A DNA stretch of 64,000 nt from an uncultured Paracoccaceae bacterium (GCA_947503965.1 CANNFU010000005.1:62001-126000); one strand, 5' to 3'; positions 32,189-41,238 are shown, counted from the first letter of the stretch. The notes: generated by a model not told the origin, from the letters alone. Program-made: numbers and translations.

Positions 32189-33376
32189 TTAACGCCCCAG
32201 CAGCCGCATACCGGCATCAATCCCCGACAATGTCATGGGCACCATCCGGTCCGCCCCAAAAATCTCTTGGATCATCTGGATCGACTGGGTGTAGGGCCAA
32301 TAGCGTTCGTCCAGCGGGTTGATCCACAGATGGTTGGGCCATTGCTCGCGGGCGCGTGTCAGCCAGGTTTGCCCGGCCTCTTCGTTCCAATGCTCATTCG
32401 CGCCACCGGGGAAAGCGATCTCATAGGGTGACATGCTCGCGTCGCCCACGAAGATGCATTTGTAATCTGGGCCATAGGTGCGCAAAACCTCCCATGTCGG
32501 GGTCTGCGCGTTCCAGCGGCGGCGATTGTCCTTCCACACACCTTCATAAAGGCAGTTATGGAAGTAGAAATATTCGAAATGCTTGAATTCGGACTTGGCG
32601 GCGCTGAACAGTTCCTCAACCACCTTGATATGCGGGTCCATGGAACCGCCGATATCAAGGAAGAGCAGGACCTTGACCGCGTTGCGACGTTCGGGGCGGG
32701 TCTGCACATCCAGATAGCCATGTTCGGCAGTGGCGCGGATCGTGCCGTTCAGGTCCAGCTCCTCTGCCGCCCCATCGCGGGCCCACATGCGCAAGCGCTT
32801 CAGGGCCACCTTGATGTTGCGGGTGCCCAACTCGACCGTGTCGTCGAGATTGCGGAATTCGCGCTTGTCCCAGACCTTGACCGCGCGCTGGTGGCGGCTT
32901 TTGTCTTGCCCGATCCGCACGCCTTCGGGGTTGTAGCCATAGGCGCCGAAAGGGGATGTGCCTGCCGTGCCGACCCATTTGTTGCCGCCCTGATGGCGGC
33001 TTTTTTGTTCCTCAAGCCGCTTGCGCAAGGTCTCCATCAGCTTATCAAAACCACCCATCGCCTCGATCTCGGCCTTTTCGGCATCGGTCAGGTGCTTTTC
33101 AGCCAGCTTTTCCAGCCACTCCTTCGGGATATCAACGGCGTTCAGAACGGCCTCGTCCGGGATCGCATCCAGCCCTTCGAACGTGGCGGCAAAAGCGCGG
33201 TCGAACTTGTCCAGATGACGTTCATCCTTGACCATGATCGTGCGGGCGAGGAAGTAAAACGCTTCCACATCATAGGTGGCTAGGCCCGCCTTCATCCCTT
33301 CCAGGAACGACAAAAACTCGCGCAATGAGACAGGCACGCCCTGCGCGCGCAGATTGTCGAAGAAGGGCAGAAACAT
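32189..33376 (-). CDS. CoxE-like VWA-domain protein
   Basis: A 395-residue protein. The C-terminal half is a von Willebrand A domain with MIDAS residues in LLFLDIGGSMD (Asp241, Ser245) and a later Asp in CIFVGDASMSPYEI. The N-terminal half is helical (RTIMVKDERHLDKFDRAF, then a Lys/Glu-rich stretch). CoxE-type VWA proteins work with MoxR AAA ATPases as metal-cofactor or complex-assembly chaperones. A moxR gene lies two genes upstream. The ATG shares one base with the stop of the small membrane-protein gene upstream (TGATG). Confidence 0.9.
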   Translation of the reverse strand: MFLPFFDNLRAQGVPVSLREFLSFLEGMKAGLATYDVEAFYFLARTIMVKDERHLDKFDRAFAATFEGLDAIPDEAVLNAVDIPKEWLEKLAEKHLTDAEKAEIEAMGGFDKLMETLRKRLEEQKSRHQGGNKWVGTAGTSPFGAYGYNPEGVRIGQDKSRHQRAVKVWDKREFRNLDDTVELGTRNIKVALKRLRMWARDGAAEELDLNGTIRATAEHGYLDVQTRPERRNAVKVLLFLDIGGSMDPHIKVVEELFSAAKSEFKHFEYFYFHNCLYEGVWKDNRRRWNAQTPTWEVLRTYGPDYKCIFVGDASMSPYEIAFPGGANEHWNEEAGQTWLTRAREQWPNHLWINPLDERYWPYTQSIQMIQEIFGADRMVPMTLSGIDAGMRLLGR

Positions 33377-33552
33377 CAGGCCTGCACGTAGCTGCGTTCA
33401 ATGAAGATCAGCACGAACAAACCGATCAGGCCGAACATGATCGCAAAGGCGATCCCCCATTGCAGCAGGTCCTTGATCGTGCCGCCGCGCATCTTCGCGC
33501 GGAAGGCCCCGAACAGGGCCCCGAAGATAAGTCCAGATAACGGGTAGATCAT
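33376..33552 (-). CDS. 58-residue membrane protein
   Basis: Two hydrophobic helices: about 2-17 (IYPLSGLIFGALFGAF) and about 31-52 (GIAFAIMFGLIGLFVLIFI), joined by a basic loop RAKMRGGTIKD. An AAGGGAA site precedes the ATG at 33552. The start sits inside the coding end region before DUF2927, and the stop overlaps the VWA start by one base, so it is embedded in the operon. It could be a membrane anchor for the MoxR/VWA complex (inference). No known family is recognised. Confidence 0.8.
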   Translation of the reverse strand: MIYPLSGLIFGALFGAFRAKMRGGTIKDLLQWGIAFAIMFGLIGLFVLIFIERSYVQA

Positions 33553-33565
33553 GGCGTTTCCCTTG

Positions 33566-34912
33566 TCAGCTTGGCGGTATCTGCGGCGGGAGCGAGGCGA
33601 TTTCATTCAGTCGATCAACCACCTCTTCGCGGCTGCCGAACCCATAAAGCCCCCAGCCCAGGCTGTCCAGCCGCAGCGCCATGCCTTCGTCGGTCTTGCC
33701 CTGCAGATCCAGTGCTTCGGCCTTGAACATCATCAAGAGCGCCAGAAGGGCTGCGTTTTCGTGTTGTTCGGCCACTGGTATTGCCTCGTCCGTGATGGCG
33801 AGCGTCGCATTTGCATCCCCCGAAATCAGGGTAAATGCGGCCAGTTGCACGGCGATATGGGCCGAATGAATATTGGTCACGGCACTTTGACCATAAGCGC
33901 GGCCTGCAGCATTGAACGCCCCCAGCGCGAGGGTCGCATCATTGCCGATCTGCAGGCGACCAAAGGCGTAGTTGGCAAAACCCTCACGTGCGCCAGTCCA
34001 GCCGAGGCTTTGGCCAATCGCGACGGCCCGTGCTGCCGCCTGCCTGCGCCGGTTATCCGAATTACCATCGCTAAGCGCCATTTCGATCGCATTGATCCAG
34101 GCCCGTGATGTGCTGCTGGGGATTTGCCCGCCGGGGCGTTCGCCGCGCGGGTTCAAACGGGCCAGAATACGCGGCAAGCGCTGTGCCACCTGACCCTCAG
34201 TCATGCCGCTTTGCAGTTCGGGCGCATAGAACGCGCGCAGGATCAGCATGTCAAAGCCGGTCAGGACCGCATGAATATTGTCATCATTGAAGATGGAATC
34301 AGGCAAACGGTAAAGATCGTTCAGCGGCCCCAACGCCTGCGCGAGCTCTTCATGCAGGCAATCGCGGATCTCCTGCGGCGCGGCATCCGACGGCAGAAAG
34401 ATCGCCGCCTTTTCGCGGCGCCGCAGGGTCGCCCAATCCAGCGTCGGGGTATTGCGCGCACGGCGTAATTCGGCCCAGCTTTGCACACGTGGGACGACAA
34501 AACAGGCCGCATTGGGGGCGACACGTTGCAGCGCACGCGATGGCACTGCCTCGATCACGATATTGGCGTCTGTGCCTTGCGCAAAGCGGATATCGATGCG
34601 CGCTTCGCGGCGCAGACGGTTCAATAGCCCCTCCAGATCATCCAACAGCGATTGTGGTGGCTTGCCTGCAACGCGCACTGTGATCGGCTCTTCGAACCGT
34701 GTGAAAAGTGGCAGTTTCCTTCCGCTTTCCATTTCAAAGGCGAGATCAATAAAATCCAGCGCGATTTCCGAATTCGGCCGCTGCGACGGTCCGGGGCTTT
34801 CCGCGGCAAAGCTGCGCATCTCAGGGAAATCAAGGCGGATCGGTTCGGGCCCTTGAGGGACTGGGGCACAAGCGGCGATGACTGCGAATGCAAGGGCGGC
34901 AAGACGCTTCAC
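33566..34912 (-). CDS. DUF2927 lipoprotein
   Basis: A 448-residue exported protein with a short signal and lipobox (AVIAACAP, Cys15). The DUF2927 region holds ACFVVPRVQSWAELRRAR, then DCLHEELAQALGPLNDLYRL and DSIFNDDNIHAVLTGFDMLI; the HEE core resembles a metallopeptidase helix. The C-terminal third contains helical repeats of TPR-like character (ATLALGAFNAAGRAYGQ; HIAVQLAAFTLISGD). Function is not established. It sits between moxR and the small membrane-protein gene, 13 bases from the latter. Confidence 0.85.
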   Translation of the reverse strand: MKRLAALAFAVIAACAPVPQGPEPIRLDFPEMRSFAAESPGPSQRPNSEIALDFIDLAFEMESGRKLPLFTRFEEPITVRVAGKPPQSLLDDLEGLLNRLRREARIDIRFAQGTDANIVIEAVPSRALQRVAPNAACFVVPRVQSWAELRRARNTPTLDWATLRRREKAAIFLPSDAAPQEIRDCLHEELAQALGPLNDLYRLPDSIFNDDNIHAVLTGFDMLILRAFYAPELQSGMTEGQVAQRLPRILARLNPRGERPGGQIPSSTSRAWINAIEMALSDGNSDNRRRQAAARAVAIGQSLGWTGAREGFANYAFGRLQIGNDATLALGAFNAAGRAYGQSAVTNIHSAHIAVQLAAFTLISGDANATLAITDEAIPVAEQHENAALLALLMMFKAEALDLQGKTDEGMALRLDSLGWGLYGFGSREEVVDRLNEIASLPPQIPPS

Positions 34913-35069
34913 GCAAATCTCCGATCAGCGCGGCCCAAGGAATATTGAAGTGGTGTTACTCTGCCTGTCATTTCTTTTCTTCTTTGCTGACACCACGCCA
35001 CCATAGCCCTGAATTTGCGGCTGACCAATCAAATGGATGTGCGTTGGAAAGCGCCGCGAAAACTGTGGC

Positions 35070-35909
35070 TTACCGGCCAGAGCGGGCCATGAAGGCCAAC
35101 CGTTCAAACAGGTGCACGTCCTGTTCGTTCTTAAGAAGCGCGCCGTGCAGTTTGGGCAAGGCGTTGGCGCCATCCCGCTTGAGATCTTCGGCGGTCAAAT
35201 CCTCAGCCAGAAGCAGTTTCAGCCAGTCCAGCACCTCTGATGTGGAAGGCTTCTTTTTCAGGCCCGCCGTTTCACGGATTTCATAGAACTGCGTCAATGC
35301 GGTTGTCAGCAACGCGGCCTTGATACCAGGGTGGTGGACCTCAACGATTTTGCGCATCGTCTCGACATCTGGAAACCGGATATAGTGGAAAAAACAGCGC
35401 CGCAGGAATGCGTCGGGCAGCTCCTTTTCATTGTTGGAGGTGATGATGACGATGGGGCGATGGACTGCTTTGACCGTCTCACCGGTCTCGTAGACATGGA
35501 ACTCCATCCGGTCGAGTTCCTGCAGCAGATCGTTGGGGAATTCGATATCGGCCTTATCAACCTCATCAATCAGCAACACGACCTTGCCGTCAGCCGCAAA
35601 CGCCTGCCACAACTTGCCGCGCTTGATGTAATTGGCCACATCATGCACCCGCTCGTCACCCAATTGACTGTCACGTAACCGGCTGACAGCATCATATTCA
35701 TAAAGGCCCTGCTGCGCCTTTGTCGTCGATTTGATATGCCATTCTATCATGGGCAGACCCAGGGCTGCGCTGACCTGACGGGCGAGCTCTGTCTTGCCCG
35801 TCCCGGGCTCTCCTTTGACCAGCAATGGCCGCTCAAGCGTGACGGCTGCATTCACAGCCATGGTCAGATCATCTGTGGCGACATAGGTGTCGGTGCCGGT
35901 AAACTGCAT
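35070..35909 (-). CDS. MoxR-family AAA+ ATPase
   Basis: A 279-residue ATPase. Walker A is LLVKGEPGTGKTELARQ (about 33-40) and Walker B is KVVLLIDEVDKAD (about 110-120). Sensor 1 is in VIITSNNEKELPDAFLRRC, with the arginine finger DAFLRRC. MoxR ATPases pair with VWA proteins to mature or insert cofactors and assemble complexes. The CoxE-like partner lies downstream on the same strand. The start at 35909 matches the family; the long upstream frame runs antisense to the dksA promoter and dksA and is not coding. Confidence 0.92.
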   Translation of the reverse strand: MQFTGTDTYVATDDLTMAVNAAVTLERPLLVKGEPGTGKTELARQVSAALGLPMIEWHIKSTTKAQQGLYEYDAVSRLRDSQLGDERVHDVANYIKRGKLWQAFAADGKVVLLIDEVDKADIEFPNDLLQELDRMEFHVYETGETVKAVHRPIVIITSNNEKELPDAFLRRCFFHYIRFPDVETMRKIVEVHHPGIKAALLTTALTQFYEIRETAGLKKKPSTSEVLDWLKLLLAEDLTAEDLKRDGANALPKLHGALLKNEQDVHLFERLAFMARSGR

Positions 35910-36083
35910 GTTGGAAACCCTTTGATTTGCCGTGCAACCTAGCAGGTCGTCACCGATCATCAACACCTTGCGACCGGTGCAAAAAGAGGGGGTGACACGC
36001 TTCGGCCAAGCGGGTACACCCGCCGCAAAATAGGGACCATAGCGCAGCGGGTGCTGGCCCACCGCGCCTGAGGGATAAAGGGT

Positions 36084-36512
36084 ATGAAAATGAAAGCCGA
36101 AGTGTTTCTGCCAGAAGACTATCGCCCCGCGGACAGTGAACCGTTCATGAATGAGCGGCAGACCGAATATTTCCGACGCAAGCTGTTGAACTGGAAAGCC
36201 GAGCTTTTGGAAGACAGCCGCGACACCGTCGCCGGCATGAAGGACCAGACCCGCAACATCCCCGATGTGGCTGATCGCGCGTCCGAAGAGACAGATCGTG
36301 CGCTGGAACTGCGCACCCGCGACCGTCAGCGCAAACTGGTCAACAAGATCGACGCCGCATTGCGCCGCATTGAAGAAGGCGAATATGGCTATTGCGAAAT
36401 CACCGGAGAGCCGATTTCGCTCAAACGGCTCGACGCACGCCCCATCGCGACCATGAGCCTTGAGGCGCAAGAGCGTCATGAGCGTCGTGAAAAGGTCCAT
36501 CGCGACGACTGA
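36084..36512 (+). CDS. dksA: DksA-type RNA polymerase-binding regulator
   Basis: A 142-residue protein with the coiled-coil and globular layout of DksA. The coiled-coil tip residues needed for function are kept: Asp61, Asp64 and Ala66 in IPDVADRASEE. The zinc-finger region keeps only Cys104 (GYCEITGEPISLKRLDARP); the other three cysteines of E. coli DksA are replaced. This is the pattern of the R. sphaeroides DksA-like protein, so loss of zinc is a lineage trait. It works with ppGpp at the RNA polymerase secondary channel. It overlaps the following monooxygenase gene. Confidence 0.93.
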   Translation: MKMKAEVFLPEDYRPADSEPFMNERQTEYFRRKLLNWKAELLEDSRDTVAGMKDQTRNIPDVADRASEETDRALELRTRDRQRKLVNKIDAALRRIEEGEYGYCEITGEPISLKRLDARPIATMSLEAQERHERREKVHRDD

Positions 36513-37665
36513 CTTGCATCATCATAACGCGGATCGCGACATCGCCATCATCGGCGGTGGGATAGGGGGGCTGACTGCGGCCCTCGCGTTTGCCCGGCGC
36601 GGTGCGCAGGTCACAGTTTATGAACAAGCGCCCGCACTGACCGAGGTGGGGGCAGGTCTTCAGATCACGCCCAATGGCGCGCGCGCTCTGATTGATCTGG
36701 AGCTTGGTCCAGCGCTCGACATGTCCGGCATCACCGCAGAAGCGGTTGAGCCGACGGGTGCTTTAAGCGGCAAAACAATCACCCGATTTGATCTGTCCAA
36801 CCAATCCCCATCATACCGTTTCCTGCACCGCGCCGCGCTGATCGATATCTTGGCCCGCGCGTGCGAGGCAGTGGGTGTGAAAGTAATCCTTGATACGCAG
36901 ATCACTGCGCTGCAACCTGACGGATCATTTCAGGTCGCGGGAACCACAATACGCCCGCATTTGACGATTGGCGCCGATGGGTTGCGGTCTGTTGTGCGTG
37001 GGGTGCTGAACAAACCGGCTGAACCATTCTTTACCGGTCAGGTTGCGTGGCGTGCAATGATCAAGGCCCCTGAGGCATCACCTGTCGCACGCATCTGGAT
37101 GGCCCCGGGCCGCCATATGGTGACATATCCCCTGCAAAATGGCCGTCTGAATATCGTGGCCGTGCAGGAACGCAGCCAATGGGCTGATGAAGGCTGGCAT
37201 CACGTTGATGATCCAGGCAATCTGCGTGCCGCCTTTGCCGACACCTGTTGGGAGATGAAAGGGATCCTGGGGCAGGTCGAAGATGTGCGGCTTTGGGGTC
37301 TGTTTCGCCACCCGGTTGCCGCCAATTGGCACATGGGGTCGATTGCGATCCTTGGTGATGCCGCCCATCCAACACTGCCATTCCTGGCGCAAGGGGCGAA
37401 CCTGGCCATTGAAGATGCCTATGTTCTGGCCCGTTGCTGCGATGAAGCCGCGTCACTTGATGCGGGTCTGCGGACATACCAAGAGAAACGCCGCGCCCGC
37501 GTTGTGCGCGCGATCAAAGCGGCGAATGCAAATGCGCGAAACTATCACCTGCGCGGTGTCAGAAGGCTGGTCGCACATACCGGGCTGCGGGCGATGGGGC
37601 GGTTGGCCCCCGATGCGTTTCTAAATCGCATGCGGTGGCTTTATGATTACGACGTGACGGCCTAG
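36478..37665 (+). CDS. FAD-dependent monooxygenase (salicylate hydroxylase-like)
   Basis: About 395 residues, group A flavoprotein monooxygenase. The FAD Rossmann motif is IAIIGGGIGGLTAALAF followed by VTVYEQ. The DG motif is in LTIGADGLRSVVRG, and the second FAD motif is ILGDAAHPTLPFLAQGAN. The start is uncertain: the ATG at 36478 lies 34 bases inside dksA with a weak site; TTG at 36513 directly after dksA would also give a normal N-terminus. Substrate unknown; family members hydroxylate aromatic acids or act in ubiquinone synthesis. The 3' end overlaps the convergent secreted-protein gene by four bases. Confidence 0.85.
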   Translation: MSVVKRSIATTDLHHHNADRDIAIIGGGIGGLTAALAFARRGAQVTVYEQAPALTEVGAGLQITPNGARALIDLELGPALDMSGITAEAVEPTGALSGKTITRFDLSNQSPSYRFLHRAALIDILARACEAVGVKVILDTQITALQPDGSFQVAGTTIRPHLTIGADGLRSVVRGVLNKPAEPFFTGQVAWRAMIKAPEASPVARIWMAPGRHMVTYPLQNGRLNIVAVQERSQWADEGWHHVDDPGNLRAAFADTCWEMKGILGQVEDVRLWGLFRHPVAANWHMGSIAILGDAAHPTLPFLAQGANLAIEDAYVLARCCDEAASLDAGLRTYQEKRRARVVRAIKAANANARNYHLRGVRRLVAHTGLRAMGRLAPDAFLNRMRWLYDYDVTA

Positions 37666-37985
37666 TACCAGTTGCGACTGGCAAGATGGGTGACGCGTTC
37701 CAGCACCTCGTGGCTGCGCCAATCCACGCGGTAAATCTCATCCTCGATCCGCATGTAGACCCAGCCATCGCTGACGCGGGGCAGGCCGTAATAGGTGGCG
37801 TTCATCAGCATCGAATATTGGCCGCGTTCAAGCACCTCACCAATGGCGACGGGGCCGGGACGGGGGGCCGTTGGTTTTGGGATTGATACGCAGGCTGTTC
37901 CGGCAACCGCAATACGGCATTGCGACAGTGCCACCGACGGAAGGGTGGCCACACATATGGCTGCAATGATCATACGACCGAGCAT
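37662..37985 (-). CDS. Small secreted protein
   Basis: A 107-residue protein with a signal peptide (cleavage near VALS-QC, about residue 22). The mature part has a Pro-rich linker (SIPKPTAPRPGPVAIGEVLE) and a compact beta-rich end, RVSDGWVYMRIEDEIYRVDW. This resembles RcnB-like and similar small periplasmic proteins with a D-G-W-Y-x-hydrophobic pattern, but I would not name a function. An AGGAG site seven bases upstream supports the start at 37985. The frame continues upstream into xthA without support. Confidence 0.78.
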   Translation of the reverse strand: MLGRMIIAAICVATLPSVALSQCRIAVAGTACVSIPKPTAPRPGPVAIGEVLERGQYSMLMNATYYGLPRVSDGWVYMRIEDEIYRVDWRSHEVLERVTHLASRNWY

Positions 37986-38046
37986 CAGATCGCTCCTTAC
38001 CGTTACTACTGCCGCTCGATTTATCGTTAGGGGGTATATCGGTACT

Positions 38047-38847
38047 TTAGGCCGCCAGGTCAACCCAGACAGGTACGTGGTCGGATGGCTTGTCGCGGCC
38101 GCGCACATCCGATTCGATCCTGCAATTGTTCAGCAAATCCGCGCATTGCGGGGTCAGCAGGAAGTGATCGATACGGATACCATCGTTCTTGTCCCAGGCA
38201 CCGGCCTGATAATCCCAGAACGAATAGTGGCCCGCACCTGTTTCGCGGGCGCGAAATGCTTCGGTGAAGCCAAGGTTCTGGATGCGGCGGAATGCGTCAC
38301 GGCTTTCAAGACGAAACAGTGCATCGTCGCGCCATGCATCCGGGCGGGCGGCGTCTTCGCGTTGTGGAATAATGTTGTAGTCCCCGGCCATTAAGGCGGG
38401 TTCTTCACCTAAAAGAAGGTCCTGTGCCCGGGCCTGCAACCGTTCCATCCAACGCAATTTATAGTCATATTTCGGACCTGGAGCGGGATTGCCGTTGGGC
38501 AGATAAAGCCCGCAAATGCGCACCGACTTTTCGCCAATCACGGTCGCCTCGATATAGCGTGCCTCTTCGTCGTCGGCGCCTTCACGTCCGGCACCTGCCG
38601 CACCGGGCAGGCCGCGCGTGACATCCTCTAATGGCAGTTTGGACAGGATCGCGACACCGTTGAAACCTTTCTGACCATGGGTTTCGACATTGTATCCCTT
38701 GTCTTCGAAAATCTCGCGAGGGAAGCCTTCGTCGACGGTTTTGATCTCTTGCAGGATCGCCACATCGGGTTGGGCGTCATCAATCCAGTCGGTCAATGCG
38801 CCGATCCGCGCCTTGACCCCATTGATGTTGAATGTCGCAATTTTCAT
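38047..38847 (-). CDS. xthA: Exodeoxyribonuclease III
   Basis: A 266-residue Mg2+-dependent AP endonuclease and 3'-exonuclease for base-excision repair. Motifs are clear: MKIATFNINGVKARI at the start, VAILQEIKTVDEGFP with the metal-binding Glu, GLYLPNG, LMAGDYNIIPQ (Asp and Asn) and RIDHFLLTP, ending in SDHVPVWVDL with the catalytic Asp-His. The start at 38847 has GGGG just upstream. A longer frame to 38883 was rejected. Confidence 0.96.
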   Translation of the reverse strand: MKIATFNINGVKARIGALTDWIDDAQPDVAILQEIKTVDEGFPREIFEDKGYNVETHGQKGFNGVAILSKLPLEDVTRGLPGAAGAGREGADDEEARYIEATVIGEKSVRICGLYLPNGNPAPGPKYDYKLRWMERLQARAQDLLLGEEPALMAGDYNIIPQREDAARPDAWRDDALFRLESRDAFRRIQNLGFTEAFRARETGAGHYSFWDYQAGAWDKNDGIRIDHFLLTPQCADLLNNCRIESDVRGRDKPSDHVPVWVDLAA

Positions 38848-38910
38848 GGCTGCCCCCAGTTTGTCGGGACAGTTGTGGATCACCGTCGGCGTACGCGCAA
38901 GGCGCTGGTG

Positions 38911-39111
38911 TCAGTTTTTCGGTGCTTTGAGTTGGGCACGTTTTGGCACATCCGACAGCGCCGCTGTCAAACCCCGAAAGGCAGGCCGCGTGTCAGCCTT
39001 GACCACGTCCTTGCGCAATTGCATGCAGGTCACCGCACTGTGAACAAGTGCAATAGCCGCCAGACCCAACAAGGCCCATTCGACCGATGTGACTGTCATC
39101 ATCTCTTGCAT
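38911..39111 (-). CDS. 66-residue single-helix membrane protein
   Basis: One hydrophobic helix at about 9-30 (VEWALLGLAAIALVHSAVTCM) followed by a basic soluble tail (RKDVVKADTRPAFRGLTAAL). No family is recognised. AGAGGCACGC before the ATG gives a fair ribosome-binding site. It lies between xthA and another small membrane protein on the same strand. Confidence 0.6.
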   Translation of the reverse strand: MQEMMTVTSVEWALLGLAAIALVHSAVTCMQLRKDVVKADTRPAFRGLTAALSDVPKRAQLKAPKN

Positions 39112-39160
39112 TGCGTGCCTCTTACGTTGCCTCTCACGTTATATAAGTGACATTAACACA

Positions 39161-39664
39161 CTATTTAAGGTCCTGCAAAAGCGCTTTGAAGTTTTCATAA
39201 TTCGCGCGCTTTACGCGCAGGGCTGACATCTTGCCAAAGACCCGCCTGCGAAAAAAGGTCACCGCGGCCACAGCAATACCAAGAACGCCAACCAGGATGC
39301 CCGATGTCACTATATCGCTTTCGCCCGCAAAAAGGGTCACGCCGGTTCCCAGAACTACCCCGATCATGCTGCCCAAAGCCAATCGGCTGGGCACCAGATC
39401 GCTTTCCATCCGCGCGATATCCTCGCTTAGATCGCGGATTTCGTCGGCAAGGCTTTGGGTCATCACCTCGACAATATCCGTCAGCGTGATCTTATTGCTG
39501 TCGCGTGCGCCCACAGCCAGCCTGTCGCGCAGATCAAGGCGGGACGCCCCATCCTGCAAGGCTTCTTGAAGCAAACCGACAAACTCGGCCTCATCCACGG
39601 ATAAACGATGCTCACCGCTGATCTGATCCAGGATCAGCGCGGCCAGTTTCTCATTGTCCCGCAT
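39161..39664 (-). CDS. Membrane protein with coiled coil, coupled to erpA
   Basis: A 167-residue protein. The N-terminal half is helical and acidic (LAALILDQISGEHRLSVDE; LADEIRDLSEDIARMESDL, a likely coiled coil). Two membrane helices follow at about 97-137 (GSMIGVVLGTGVTLF and VTSGILVGVLGIAVAAVTFF), then a basic tail. No family is recognised. Its ATG shares a base with the erpA stop codon (TAATG), so it is made together with the iron-sulfur carrier. Confidence 0.75.
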   Translation of the reverse strand: MRDNEKLAALILDQISGEHRLSVDEAEFVGLLQEALQDGASRLDLRDRLAVGARDSNKITLTDIVEVMTQSLADEIRDLSEDIARMESDLVPSRLALGSMIGVVLGTGVTLFAGESDIVTSGILVGVLGIAVAAVTFFRRRVFGKMSALRVKRANYENFKALLQDLK

Positions 39665-39990
39665 TACATCGAGAATGACGTACCGCAGCCGCAGGACGAT
39701 GTGGCATTCGGATTGTTGATCACAAAGCGGGCGCCGATCAGCTCTTCACTGAAATCAATCACCGCATCAGCCAGAAAGGGCAGGGAGACGCTGTCGATCA
39801 CAACGGTTTCGCCTTTTTGCGACAGAACCAGATCGTCGTCTTTCGGCTCATCCAGATCGATTTCATACTGAAAACCCGAACATCCGCCGCCTTCCACAGC
39901 CACGCGCAAGGCTTTTCCTTGGGCGGACGCGCCAATCTCGGCCAGCCGTTCAAAGGCGCGTTCGGTCACTTTTGGTGGGATTGTCAGCAT
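39664..39990 (-). CDS. erpA: A-type iron-sulfur cluster carrier (ErpA/IscA-like)
   Basis: A 108-residue HesB/IscA-family protein. The three cluster-binding cysteines are Cys37 (VEGGGCSGFQY), Cys100 and Cys102 (SSCGCGTSFSM). It hands 2Fe-2S or 4Fe-4S clusters to apo-proteins. Assignment to ErpA instead of IscA rests on its isolated position away from a suf or isc operon, which is usual for ErpA, and is not certain. It is divergent from dgt, 75 bases away. Confidence 0.9.
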   Translation of the reverse strand: MLTIPPKVTERAFERLAEIGASAQGKALRVAVEGGGCSGFQYEIDLDEPKDDDLVLSQKGETVVIDSVSLPFLADAVIDFSEELIGARFVINNPNATSSCGCGTSFSM

Positions 39991-40065
39991 GTTACGGCCC
40001 TATCGGTTCGCGTTCACTTGCAATATAAGGGCAGCAGGCAAGACGAACAAGACAGGCACATCACA

Positions 40066-41238
40066 ATGGCAGCGTCCTATGCGACCGACCCGAGCAATCC
40101 GCGCGGACGGCTTTACGCGGAAGAGGAAAGCGCCTTTCGCTCGCCGTTTCAGCGGGATCGTGACCGGATCATCCATTCCAGCGCGTTCCGGCGGCTGAAA
40201 CACAAGACGCAAGTGTTCATCGAACATGAGGGCGATTATTTCCGTACGCGCCTGACCCATTCGATTGAGGTGGCACAGGTGGCCCGCACCGTTGCGGCCG
40301 CTTTGGATCTGAACGTGGAACTGACCGAAGCTGTGGCACTGGCCCATGATCTGGGTCACACACCCTTCGGGCATACCGGGGAAGAGGCGCTGGATGCGTT
40401 GATGCAACCCTATGGCGGGTTCGATCATAACGCGCAAGCCTTGCATATCGTGACCAATCTTGAACGGCATTATGCCGAATGGGACGGGCTGAACCTGACA
40501 TGGGAAAGCCTTGAGGGGATCGCCAAGCATAACGGGCCTGTCACGGGTGACATTCCTTATGCGCTGGCCGCCTATAATGCCCGGCATGATCTTGAACTGC
40601 ACACACATGCCAGTGCCGAGGCGCAGGCGGCAGCGCTTGCCGACGATATTGCGTATAATAACCATGACTTGCATGATGGACTTCGTGCGGAATTATTCAG
40701 TACCGATGAGCTTGCGGAACTGCCAATCCTGTATGATTGCTTTGCGCGGGTCGATGCTAAGTACCCCGGTCTGAATTATTACCGGCGCAGGCATGAAGCA
40801 CTGCGCAGGTTCTTCGGCGTACTGGTCGAGGATGTGATCAATATCAGCCGCTGCAATATCGCAGAATTGGACCCGCAAAATGTTCAGGATATCCGCGATG
40901 CCGGGCGGATGGTTGTACAATTCTCGCCGGAATTGTGGACCGACCTGAAAGTGATCCGGCAGTTCCTGTTTGAACGCATGTATCGCGCCCCGGCGGTGGT
41001 CGACATGCGCGTAGTTGTGACGCAGATGATCAACGATCTGTTTCCGTTTTTCATGGAAAACACCGATGAGTTGCCCAAACAATGGCGCAAGGACGTGGCT
41101 GATGCCCCGGACAAGACCACATTGGCGCGGATTGTCGCAGACTATATCGCAGGGATGACCGACCGCTTTGCGATTCAGGAACACAAGCGCCTGATCGGCG
41201 GCGAAGATATTCCAGCAGGGGTGATTGATGGCAATTGA
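40066..41238 (+). CDS. Deoxyguanosinetriphosphate triphosphohydrolase-like protein
   Basis: A 390-residue HD-domain enzyme of the short dGTPase type. The start of the motif set is IIHSSAFRRLKHKTQVF, then RLTHSIEVAQVARTVA and the paired metal site ALAHDLGHTPFGHTGE. The third metal His-Asp region is in DDIAYNNHDLHDGLRA. It hydrolyses dNTPs to deoxynucleoside and triphosphate and helps control dNTP pools. The start at 40066 is the family-like one; the frame upstream overlaps erpA antisense. The antiporter gene begins 11 bases before its end. Confidence 0.93.
   Translation: MAASYATDPSNPRGRLYAEEESAFRSPFQRDRDRIIHSSAFRRLKHKTQVFIEHEGDYFRTRLTHSIEVAQVARTVAAALDLNVELTEAVALAHDLGHTPFGHTGEEALDALMQPYGGFDHNAQALHIVTNLERHYAEWDGLNLTWESLEGIAKHNGPVTGDIPYALAAYNARHDLELHTHASAEAQAAALADDIAYNNHDLHDGLRAELFSTDELAELPILYDCFARVDAKYPGLNYYRRRHEALRRFFGVLVEDVINISRCNIAELDPQNVQDIRDAGRMVVQFSPELWTDLKVIRQFLFERMYRAPAVVDMRVVVTQMINDLFPFFMENTDELPKQWRKDVADAPDKTTLARIVADYIAGMTDRFAIQEHKRLIGGEDIPAGVIDGN

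Noticed and set aside
35910-36500. Upstream extension of the MoxR frame
   Set aside because: Runs antisense through the dksA promoter and dksA; family start is at 35909.
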